NCBI GenBank assembly: GCA_014382645.1
Contig: JACNJI010000354.1
Span: 1 to 13,845, forward strand
Origin: Verrucomicrobiota bacterium
GTDB lineage: Bacteria; Verrucomicrobiota; Verrucomicrobiia; Opitutales; Seribacteraceae
Direction: 5' to 3'
DNA length: 13,845 nt
The notes under the pieces are model-generated. The model searched no databases. It was not told the origin of the DNA and was given only the letters and a program-made list of their open reading frames with translations. The translations under genes and the position numbers were made by a program. Every line of letters starts with the position of its first letter. Position 1 is the first letter of the stretch. Positions 7,506 through 13,845 of the stretch are shown here, one piece after another.

Positions 7506-7582
7506 TCTCGAATCGGACGTATAATAGCTGGTCAAGGCAAGCGTAGAGATGGGAGAAAGTGGTTTTGTTCGTTTGGCTAAGC

Positions 7583-8565
7583 TTACCGCCGAGCCTTATG
7601 TATCTTTTCTTGTTTCCCTGAGGAGGTCGGCAGTTCGTATCTCCTGATCTCTACTTCTCGAATCTGTTTTTGCAGTTCCTTTTCCAGTCGTTCGACGACC
7701 GGTTTGTTTTCGGTGTTGGCAGCGACGTTATGGACTTGGTCCGGGTCGGTTTCACGATCGAACAGTTCTGCGGGGTGGCCCGCGAGTTTGAGGTAGGTGT
7801 AACGTTCGGTGCGTATGCCGTAATGATTGAGGGTTCCCCAATAGGCGTAGAACTGGGAATGGCGCCAGTCGGTAGGGGATTTGCCCTGAAGCAAGGAAAC
7901 CATGCTATGTCCCTGCATGGCGCCGGGGGATGTCAGTCCGGCCAGTTCTAATAGGGTGGGGGCGAGGTCAACGTTTATGCAAAGATCCTTGTTCACAGTG
8001 CCCGGCTTGATCAATCGAGGATACCGTATGAGGAATGGTATGCACATGGAGGTCTCGAGGATGAGTCGTTTGTCGTAGAAGCCGTGCTGACCCAGCCAAT
8101 AGCCTTGGTCTGAGGTGTAGACGACTATGGTGTCCTCGGTCAGCTTTTCTTGGTCTAAATAATCGAGGACCCGCTTCAGGTTGTCGTCGTTGCCGGTCAG
8201 GCAGCGTATGTACTTGTGGATCATGTGTTGGTAGGCGACGCGAATCCTTTCCTTGTCGCTCTTTGGGTCGTGTTTCCACATCTCGTTCGGTGCTTTGTCT
8301 TTCAAGTGACGGAAGTAATAGGCATTGCCTTCTTTGGTTTGCTTGGGATTGCCGCCGGAAAGCAACATGTGAAACTTGGTTCTTTTGAGGAACTCCTTCT
8401 TGAGGTTCGAGTCGCTGCTGTAAACGTCTTCGTAGAGAGTGGGCGGTTGGGCGATGGGTATCCCCGCGAGCAATTTATCGTATCGGGCGGCCTTGAACTG
8501 GAGGCTCAGTAAAAAGGCTTTTTCTTATCCCTTGCCTTGAGCCAATCCATGGCGACGTCTGTGAC
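7583..8565 (-). pseudogene. Sulfatase, 5'-truncated and frameshifted
   Basis: The readable C-terminal part (about 296 residues from 8473) is a formylglycine-type sulfatase. It has TSDQGYWLGQHGFYDKR with the second metal-site DQG..H, then an IPFLIRYPRLIKPG block, a VDLAPTLLELAG block and the closing LFDRETDP block. The N-terminal domain with the C/S-x-P-x-R site that becomes formylglycine is absent, so the protein could not be active. Upstream, VAMDWLKARDKKKPF (8554-8510) continues the family sequence in another frame. The switch occurs at a run of five A/T pairs (8511-8515), where a single lost base would explain it. A further gap follows FKA, where family members carry a short H/P-rich segment before RYDKL. 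At 8554-8568 the sequence joins the PSD1 remnant in the same frame. Confidence 0.82.
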
Positions 8566-9375
8566 GTCGAGCCAGTGCTAGGCGGAACGTTCACCGTAAT
8601 GAAGGCTGTCGAGTAAATGATCGATCAGGTCGCTCCAAGCCCTGTCGGGGTCCTTGTCCCATGCGAGGCGAAACTGGTAGATTTCGAAGGGTGTTGGAGG
8701 AAGTCCATGCAGATCGAGGTAAGCACGCTTGACGAGGGTGTGGAAATCCGCCTGCTGAGCGGGGGATACTTTTGCCTCTCTTAGTTTCTCTTTCACAAAG
8801 GCATCGACTGGATGGGATGCGCTTTCGGGAGCCTTCGGTTTGACCACCGATTGGAAGGCCCAAACGTCCTCTGGCTTATAGCGCCTGTAGGTCCACTCCT
8901 CCGAGAGTCCGCCGCTTGTCTAGACCAGCAAGCCTTCTTCCGTAACTGGGATCGATCTTTCTTTCTGCAGGTGGCGGTCCTGGGTAACTTGATCGGGCCA
9001 AGGAGCGCCAAACTTGATCCAGCGCCGAACTCATTCAATCTGCTCGTATGTCAACCGATCGTTTTCCTTTGGGGGCATTTCATAGTCCTCGTCCTTCCAT
9101 TGGATCGCGGTCATGATGAGGCTTTTATCCGGATGAAAGGGAACTAGAACATCGTCCGCGGTCTCGCCTCCCTTCAGAAGGTCGTTGCGAGTTGTCAGGT
9201 TGAATTCGCCTTTCACCTTCTTGCCTTTCTCGCCGTGGCAGGCCAAGCATTTGCTTTCGAGGATTCCGCGTTCCTTTAAAGAAAAGAGGCGTTCCCCTTG
9301 AGCCCTTTGATCGACTTTGTCCTGTCCGTTAAGAAGAACGGGCAAAAGAGCCACAGCTGTTAGTAAGAGTCTCAT
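8566..9375 (-). pseudogene. PSCyt1/PSD1 (DUF1549) cytochrome-type protein, decayed and truncated
   Basis: The N-terminus is a signal peptide followed by a cytochrome-c-like PSCyt1 domain with heme motif CLACH (43-47) and MPP (100-102, M100 a candidate axial ligand). The same reading frame then continues through VRRWIKFGAPWP, TSGGLSEEW and the DUF1549/PSD1 segment (RAYLDLHGLPPTP, LHYGER, HWLDV). It is interrupted by TGA at 9031-9033, TAG at 8920-8922 and TAG at 8578-8580. Intact proteins of this type run to roughly 900 residues; only about 270 codons remain. The ATG at 9373-9375 overlaps the regulator's stop as TGATG. A W-to-S change in the YGERWA motif shows decay beyond the stops. Such proteins in PVC bacteria are thought to work in extracytoplasmic electron transfer, usually with DUF1501 and sulfatase genes. 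Confidence 0.85.
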
Positions 9376-10004
9376 CAAATGATGTTTTTCTCGATCCAGG
9401 ATTGAGCGGCTTGCAAGTCACGCCGATGAATGGCGTCCACAATGGGTTCATGCTCTTGGTAGATTTCCATGTAGTTGGTCAACCGGGAGTAAGTCATTCG
9501 CATGCGAACGGTAATGCTAAGCCAAATAATTTCCATTTCCTTGGAAGCTTGCGATACCCAGTAACGGTGGAGGGCAAGATCGCTTTCCGCCACCTTTGGA
9601 AGATCGGACTTCTCGGAGGCGAGGTTTAAATTTTCAAGCAAACGATTGAGGTGAGCGTCATCTTCCGAATTCCAGTTGGGCAAGACCTTCTTGAGAGAGT
9701 GAATCTCCAAATCTCGTCTTAGTTTTAAGAGTATGTCGCGGTCTTCCTTGTCGGGAGGAGAACCCACCCGCACTCCCTTGTTTTGCCTGTAAATCAAGAC
9801 TCCTTCCTGTGTGAGTTGCAGGAGCGCATCACGGATCGGCCCCCGGCTTATGCCGAAGCGTTCGGCCAAGGAATGTTCTCGGACGGGTTGGTTACTTTCC
9901 CATTGCCCCGAAAGCATTTCTGGACGCAAGGTGTCGCAAATTTCATCTCGTTTTAGGCGAGGTTTTTTCAGGGATACTTGGGTTAGTTTCGGTATGCCTT
10001 CCAA
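9375..10004 (-). CDS. GntR-family transcriptional regulator, FadR/FCD subfamily
   Basis: The winged-helix domain is clear: an ICDTLRPEMLSGQW helix, then SLAERFGISRGPIRDALLQL with the recognition helix, then a VLIYRQNKGVRV wing. An FCD ligand-binding domain follows. RRDLEIH, SDLALHRYW and the final EHEPIVDAIHRRDLQAAQ helix carry the Asp/His positions that bind metal in this family. The start is uncertain. The frame stays open far into the upstream gene (to 10145), but that part is out-of-frame translation of the DUF6807 gene. A TTG at 10002-10004 with GAGG four bases before it gives about 209 residues and a 22-bp overlap. The regulator probably senses a sugar acid or related metabolite and controls this cluster. 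Its stop overlaps the PSD1 start. Confidence 0.82.
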   Translation of the reverse strand: MEGIPKLTQVSLKKPRLKRDEICDTLRPEMLSGQWESNQPVREHSLAERFGISRGPIRDALLQLTQEGVLIYRQNKGVRVGSPPDKEDRDILLKLRRDLEIHSLKKVLPNWNSEDDAHLNRLLENLNLASEKSDLPKVAESDLALHRYWVSQASKEMEIIWLSITVRMRMTYSRLTNYMEIYQEHEPIVDAIHRRDLQAAQSWIEKNII

Positions 10005-10939
10005 CGAGCCTCGATGCCCTTTGCGTCGGCACTGCCGTCCAGAATAACGATACGGTAGCGCAAGGTGATGCTTTTCCCCGGTTGAATAGACCATCCGGTT
10101 TCCTGCACGGGGACGTAGTTGAAGAATACCTTGCCGTTGTCCCAAGTGCGGATGCGCTGGGGAGCATCATGGTTTTTAGGGTGGCAGAGAATCGCCACGG
10201 TGGCGTCTTCCCCTTTTGCCTCTTCGGCGGGGCCGTGCATGGCGACCCAGCGGGCCCGAGTGGCGTGGGGGGGGGTTCTGGCCAGGTCCTCCGGGGGCAC
10301 GGAGGCGCTGCTCTTTTTGTTTCCTGTATGGGGGGGCCCGCGGGCCAGGCCGGCGGCGGTGCGCCGGGGGGGGAAGGCCCAGGGGTTGGCCGTCCAGGTT
10401 TTCTGGGGGACGGTGCTCACGGTGGCCGTGCTCCCGCCCACGAAGGCCGCATCGACCAATAGGGTTTCGTTCAGGATGACGGTTGGCTCGGCCTTGATGC
10501 CGTCGAGGTAGCCGAGATGTTCTTGGACCACGGTGAAACCAGCATCTCGAGTCTCCTTCACCTTGGCGTGGCGGATACGTCCGGTGCGGCGTCCGAGGTT
10601 CCAAAAGTCAGGACCTTTCTTGTCGTCGTACTTGGTGTTCACCCAGGCATGCCAGAGTCCGATGTGATGATAATGGTCGTCGGGATGAATGCCGGTCACG
10701 ATTCCGCCGGAAGGGGCGTGCATCGGGTAAATGAACCCGCTGCGGTTATAGATCGGGTCGACGCCGTTCGGGGGCGGCACCTCAGCTATGTGGTATGTGA
10801 GAATCGGTTTCTCGCCCCGCATCAGGGAGATCGTCTTTTCAGTTTGTTTGAGCGAGATGCTCTCCTTGGCCTCTGCAGGAAGCAGTCCAAAGAGGAGCAG
10901 GATGGATGGGAGTAAGCGAAGCATTGGAGAAGTTTTCAT
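9983..10939 (-). CDS. DUF6807 (PmoA-like) secreted protein
   Basis: This 318-residue protein has a signal peptide (hydrophobic LLPSILLLFGLL, cleavage near AEA/K at 22-25). The family block GIHPDDHYHHIGLWHAWVN (83-101) with its His cluster is well preserved, as are FWNLGRRTGRI (112-122) and the C-terminal RARWVAMHGP, AILCHPKNHDAPQR and VFFNYVPVQETGW blocks. Residues about 166-228 are rich in Pro, Arg, Ala and Gly and match the family poorly; they come from an unusually G-rich patch (10251-10440). The frame is kept on both sides, so the patch has changed by substitution rather than by indels. DUF6807 proteins often sit in sugar-degradation loci of PVC bacteria, and their activity is not established to my knowledge. 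An AGGGA sequence precedes the ATG closely. Confidence 0.82.
   Translation of the reverse strand: MKTSPMLRLLPSILLLFGLLPAEAKESISLKQTEKTISLMRGEKPILTYHIAEVPPPNGVDPIYNRSGFIYPMHAPSGGIVTGIHPDDHYHHIGLWHAWVNTKYDDKKGPDFWNLGRRTGRIRHAKVKETRDAGFTVVQEHLGYLDGIKAEPTVILNETLLVDAAFVGGSTATVSTVPQKTWTANPWAFPPRRTAAGLARGPPHTGNKKSSASVPPEDLARTPPHATRARWVAMHGPAEEAKGEDATVAILCHPKNHDAPQRIRTWDNGKVFFNYVPVQETGWSIQPGKSITLRYRIVILDGSADAKGIEARWKAYRN
10251..10440. other. G-rich anomalous patch inside the DUF6807 gene
   Basis: By hand count 143 of 190 bases are G or C (about 75%), against about 60% in the next 60 bases (10441-10500) and roughly half in most of the window. The plus strand carries G runs of nine (10267-10275), seven (10330-10336) and eight (10366-10373). 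The minus-strand frame remains open across it. Long spurious frames on the other strand (10082-10511) are a by-product. Confidence 0.8.
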
Positions 10940-10984
10940 ATTCCCTGCACTTTAGCCCCATGTATGCGGCGGGCAAGCCCGAGG

Positions 10985-11381
10985 TTACTCGCTCCGACTA
11001 GTTGCCATAAGACAGGTACTGAGGGTTCTGGGGGTTCCTGCTCGGCGGCGAGTCTTTGCTGGAGTACGTATTGTGCGTATGAAATAGGAAATAATTGCGG
11101 TGCTCCACGCGAACATGTAAAAACTCACCCGGGTGTCGACTTCCCTCATGTAGAATTGAAACGACGGGATATCGGACTTCACAAAGGCTCCCATGATTTG
11201 TCGATAAAGGCAGATGAGCGTCACCCAAAACAAATGGAAAGGTCGTCGAACGCCTCGGTTGAGATGAAACCGCGAAGAAGGTTTCCAACCAGATCAACAT
11301 TGTGTTGAGGAATATGCTGACGCTTGCCTGAATCGCGATTATTCGGATCAGACTAGGAATGGGATCGTTCGTCGGATCCAT
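10985..11381 (-). pseudogene. Possible frameshifted small membrane protein
   Basis: The 457-bp gap between the DUF6807 and PL10 genes is not featureless. One minus-strand frame starts at ATG 11379-11381 and gives a hydrophilic lead and a hydrophobic segment (LIRIIAIQASVSIFLNTMLI). About 40 codons in, a second frame takes over with two more hydrophobic segments: LFWVTLICLY, and VSFYMFAWSTAIISYFI around 11090-11130. It then ends in a basic tail and a stop at 10985. Read together they look like one two- or three-helix membrane protein broken by a frameshift near 11250-11280. I do not recognise a family, and no Shine-Dalgarno sequence is evident. It may be chance. Confidence 0.3.
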
Positions 11382-11396
11382 CCGAAAAGGGAAATA

Positions 11397-13355
11397 TCAA
11401 CGTGGACGTACGACGACCTCGAAATCGGATCCCTTGATTCGCCGGAGTTCTTCGTGCAGCACCGGAATACGTTCATCCGGGGTGACGCTGATTGCCCACT
11501 CGATCCCGTTGTCGGCTACAAGCATTCCGTATTTCTTAAGCCCTTTGAGGATTGCCTGCACTTCAGGGGGGAAACTGCTGACGTCGACCTTCTGCTTCAA
11601 CCGAATGCGCTCGCCCATTCGCGGTAGATTCGGATCGGTGAGTTGACTCGCGAAGTGGCGTGCCGGCGAGACATACGCGCGTTGGGTGCGTCGAACGGTT
11701 ACCCGCATGGCGTGACGAACGATGCCTCTCTTCAATTCGTCGTACCGAACCACGGCGGGAAAAATGGGTAGACCCGCAGCGTCGGCACTGGTCCAGTCTG
11801 CTGGACGCAACTTATTGGTCTTGAGGTCAAACACGGAAGCCTGTCCCGCCTCCCATCCGGTATCCGTCTTTTTTACGGCGAAGAACTCATACAGCATGCG
11901 ATTGACGGGGTCCACGACAATTGCATGGCGATCTCCCCCCTTGTTAAACCGATCGCGTTGCACTTCATCCAGCGTATGAATCATTCTGCCGTCTGGCCGC
12001 TTGTAGTGGATTGGCCAACCTTCGATCGGAGTGGTTTCTGGAATGGGAAAAGGTCCTTTGTCCGACTCTCCCGCATAATGAACTTTGGTCAGATTTACGC
12101 GCTTTTGATTTGGCGGAATCAGGATGAATGCCATGTCGGGGTTGTAGCGAAGCGGTTTGCTGGCTCCGATGGAGGAAATGATTTGCCTTGAGTTTTTGTG
12201 CAACGGCCAATCTTCCACAATTTGATTCCATGGGTTGTCTCGAGGGAAGACTTGCAAGGCACTGCAAATCTCATCGGCTTTCACTGTGTTGAACATGACC
12301 GGCTCGGTGATGGAGAACATTTGTGGAGCGAGTGAATTGACGTTGGTCACCCACTTTTGCAGCCAGACAGGGTATGCCTTCGCCAAGAGGTCCTCCGCGT
12401 AGTATCCTAGCCAACTATAGCCGTTGCGTCGCTCGTAGGAGATTTCCGCCAAGGTTTTTCTAGGGATGCCATCGCGGCTGCAGAAGATGGGCCGGTTCGT
12501 CCCGATCCCGTAGAATCGTGCCCAAATGGTCGGAGCCGAGGCATCCTTGACCACCACCTTGTCCCATCCCTTGGGCGTACCCTTGGTTTCCTTCCGGATT
12601 TCTCGGATACCGGTCAGCTTGGCTTCGTTGAACCAGCGGACGGCTCCTTGCACGGCGGCAATGATTTCCCGCGACGGCTCGTCGATCTCCATTAGGAAGC
12701 GAACCACGCCGACGGACTCTGCACCGCTGATGGAGGGCAGTTCGTAGCTGCGAGCCCCTCGCGGAGCCAAGGTCTTCTCGTCGTGCTGGGCGCACCAGGC
12801 GGTCTTCTTCCCATCCACCACGATCTGGCACTTCAAAATGCAGAGGATGCCTCTCTCGACTGCTTTGCCACATCGCTCGCGGAGCTCGTCGCTGACGAAT
12901 GGATATGCCTTCCTGTCCCGGAAAATTTCTCGCAAGGTCGACATCACCCCGATCATGGCTCCGTCGTTGAAGGTAATGTGAACTGAGTAACCGGATGGTT
13001 TTGGAAATTGCTGAGGCCATCCACCATTGGCGTACTGGGCTTTGAGCATAAACTCGATGCCCTTCAGGCAGGCTTCCTTATAGCGTGGGTCGCCCGTTTC
13101 CTTGAATGCCTTGGCCAAGTAACGCACCTCGTTGTGCGTGGCCCCGTTGTCGAATGTCGTGTCGCCGGCGGTTTTAATGTCCGCTAGTTTTTTCTTTTCA
13201 GCTGTGCTCCGTTCCCGTTCCCAGTCGTAATTCTTTGGCCAACCACCGTTGTCGCGTTGATGAAGGAGAATGTTTTCCGCCTTCTTGGCTTTAGCGATCC
13301 CAACAGAAGTGGAAAGCGAAAGGCAGATGATCAAGGAGACCGAGGCAATCTTCAT
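11397..13355 (-). CDS. Secreted PL10 pectate lyase fused to an unnamed conserved C-terminal domain
   Basis: After a signal peptide (to about residue 22), residues 27-335 form a complete PL10 pectate lyase, which cleaves polygalacturonate by beta-elimination with calcium. The hallmarks are LLHQRDNGGWPKNYD, TFDNGATHNEVRYLAKAF (67-84), QYANGGWPQQFP, HITFNDGAM (126-134), TAWCAQHD (185-192), LPSISGAESVG (206-216) and ARFYGIGTNRPIF (279-291) with its arginines. After a linker, residues about 365-650 form a second domain that starts at VFPRDNPWNQ. It holds DRHAIVVDPVNRMLYEFFA (475-493), ADWTSADAAGLPIFPAVVRYDE (519-540), ARHFASQLTDPNLPRMG (565-581) and KYGMLVADNG (608-617). I know this domain only from stand-alone secreted proteins of unknown function. 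The start overlaps the upstream sulfatase stop by ATGA (13352-13355). Confidence 0.85.
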   Translation of the reverse strand: MKIASVSLIICLSLSTSVGIAKAKKAENILLHQRDNGGWPKNYDWERERSTAEKKKLADIKTAGDTTFDNGATHNEVRYLAKAFKETGDPRYKEACLKGIEFMLKAQYANGGWPQQFPKPSGYSVHITFNDGAMIGVMSTLREIFRDRKAYPFVSDELRERCGKAVERGILCILKCQIVVDGKKTAWCAQHDEKTLAPRGARSYELPSISGAESVGVVRFLMEIDEPSREIIAAVQGAVRWFNEAKLTGIREIRKETKGTPKGWDKVVVKDASAPTIWARFYGIGTNRPIFCSRDGIPRKTLAEISYERRNGYSWLGYYAEDLLAKAYPVWLQKWVTNVNSLAPQMFSITEPVMFNTVKADEICSALQVFPRDNPWNQIVEDWPLHKNSRQIISSIGASKPLRYNPDMAFILIPPNQKRVNLTKVHYAGESDKGPFPIPETTPIEGWPIHYKRPDGRMIHTLDEVQRDRFNKGGDRHAIVVDPVNRMLYEFFAVKKTDTGWEAGQASVFDLKTNKLRPADWTSADAAGLPIFPAVVRYDELKRGIVRHAMRVTVRRTQRAYVSPARHFASQLTDPNLPRMGERIRLKQKVDVSSFPPEVQAILKGLKKYGMLVADNGIEWAISVTPDERIPVLHEELRRIKGSDFEVVVRPR

Positions 13356-13845
13356 TTCTTTTCACCGATCGCTTTTGCTTGCATCTTGGCAAGGAGGACG
13401 GCGAGGTCATTGCGGGTTTCTTGGTGTTCCGTGTGCTCGGCTAAGTTATCATATTCCATGGGGTCCTCTTGGTAGTCGTAAAGCTCGATCCCGTGCTTGC
13501 CGCCCAACCACTCGGTGTAGCGGTAGCGTTCAGTTCGCACGGTTCGTCCGAGGGGATTGGGTTGGGCTTTCGTCCTAAAGCCTTTGGGCCGTATGCGACT
13601 CACCGTGTAGGCCGCTTCCTTGCCGCGGCGCTGGGGGCGCTGTAGAATGGGGAGCAGGCTGTCTCCCATAAGGTGGTCTGGTGCGGGTAGACCGCAGAGG
13701 TCGGCAAGAGTGGGGTAGAGGTCGACCAACTCGGTCATGGCAGAGGTGTCGCGACCCGCAGTTGTCATGCCGGGGACCGAGATGATCAGAGGCACGCGGT
13801 CGCTGGCTTCGAAGAGATCGCTTTTTTGCCAAAGCCCGTGGTGCC
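13352..13845 (-). CDS. Iduronate-2-sulfatase-like sulfatase, C-terminal part
   Basis: The gene enters from the right edge, so only about the last 163 codons are seen. The frame is open from HHGLWQKSDLFEASD at the edge through RVPLIISVPGM, a TELVDLYPTLADLCGLPAPD block, and RTVRTERYRYTEWLGG, to ELYDYQEDPMEYDNLAEH, a set typical of iduronate-2-sulfatase-like (S1) enzymes. These hydrolyse sulfate esters on sugars and need a formylglycine in the N-terminal domain, which lies outside the window. The TGA stop overlaps the ATG of the pectate lyase gene, so the two are translated from one message, which points to a sulfated or pectin-like polysaccharide as the target. The two sulfatases in this window are different: this one looks intact where visible. 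Confidence 0.85.
   Translation of the reverse strand, partial: HHGLWQKSDLFEASDRVPLIISVPGMTTAGRDTSAMTELVDLYPTLADLCGLPAPDHLMGDSLLPILQRPQRRGKEAAYTVSRIRPKGFRTKAQPNPLGRTVRTERYRYTEWLGGKHGIELYDYQEDPMEYDNLAEHTEHQETRNDLAVLLAKMQAKAIGEKK

Noticed and set aside
7506..7535. Upstream TTG start for the dehydrogenase
   Set aside because: It would put ten polar residues before an otherwise perfect signal peptide; the ATG at 7503-7505 is the better start.
8578..9033. Stop-codon reassignment (TAG and TGA read as amino acids)
   Set aside because: Clean genes in the same window end with TGA (vapC, deoC) and TAG (antitoxin, dehydrogenase), and the PSD1 frame also carries missense damage and a fusion scar.
10082..10511. 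Long plus-strand open frames rich in Gly, Arg and Pro
   Set aside because: They exist only because the G-rich patch lacks A/T-containing stop codons; the minus-strand DUF6807 frame matches family motifs on both sides.
10970..10981. Inverted repeat CGGGCAAGCCCG upstream of the DUF6807 gene
   Set aside because: The two-base loop cannot form a normal hairpin and the element is too short to separate from chance.
12460..13020. 186-codon minus-strand frame inside the pectate lyase gene
   Set aside because: It is out of frame with the PL10 motifs, has a composition typical of a shadow frame, and shows no motif of its own.
1..13845. tRNA, rRNA, insertion sequences or CRISPR arrays
   Set aside because: No cloverleaf-like sequence, transposase frame, terminal inverted repeats or regularly spaced repeats were seen on either strand.

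Overview
The window reads as a chromosomal piece of a PVC-superphylum bacterium, most likely Verrucomicrobiota, with Planctomycetota as the alternative. The signs are a PVC-type membrane-bound dehydrogenase propeller protein, a PSCyt1/PSD1 (DUF1549) cytochrome-type gene, two sulfatases, a DUF6807 (PmoA-like) protein, a DUF3500 protein and a Tat-exported Gfo/Idh/MocA oxidoreductase. All family calls come from reading the translations; no database search was run. Almost every gene lies on the minus strand. The only plus-strand genes are a small toxin-antitoxin pair.

Layout in the direction of minus-strand transcription (right to left). An iduronate-2-sulfatase-like gene enters from the right edge (13352-13845) and overlaps by 4 nt a large secreted protein (11397-13355), which joins a PL10 pectate lyase to a second conserved domain I cannot name. 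A 457-bp stretch follows that may hold a frameshifted small membrane protein. Next come a DUF6807 protein (9983-10939), which contains a strikingly G-rich patch, and an overlapping GntR/FCD regulator (9375 to about 10004). The regulator stop overlaps the start of a decayed PSCyt1/PSD1 gene. That gene carries three in-frame stops and is fused at about 8555-8568 to the headless remains of another sulfatase (stop at 7583). This looks like a deletion scar between two formerly separate genes.

The middle block looks intact. It holds a short PVC-type dehydrogenase propeller protein with no heme domain (5619-7505), a DeoC aldolase of the long, human-DERA-like kind (4622-5524), a complete aldehyde dehydrogenase (3117-4607), and, overlapping by ATGA, a half-length aldehyde dehydrogenase without catalytic residues (2239-3120). 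The last two together match the layout of ALDH16, but as two polypeptides. The inferred theme is an aldolase releasing an aldehyde that the dehydrogenase oxidises, beside pectin and sulfated-sugar degradation genes. The natural substrate is not shown by the sequence.

At the left, a Phd/VapC-type toxin-antitoxin pair (1610-2237, plus strand) runs into the half-ALDH gene with a single base between the two stop codons. It is divergent from a two-gene minus-strand unit: a Tat-exported DUF3500 protein (376-1419) and the N-terminal part of a Tat-exported Gfo/Idh/MocA protein that leaves the window at base 1. The 190-bp divergent spacer holds a tandem near-repeat and an inverted copy of part of it. 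I saw no tRNA, rRNA, insertion sequence or CRISPR array.
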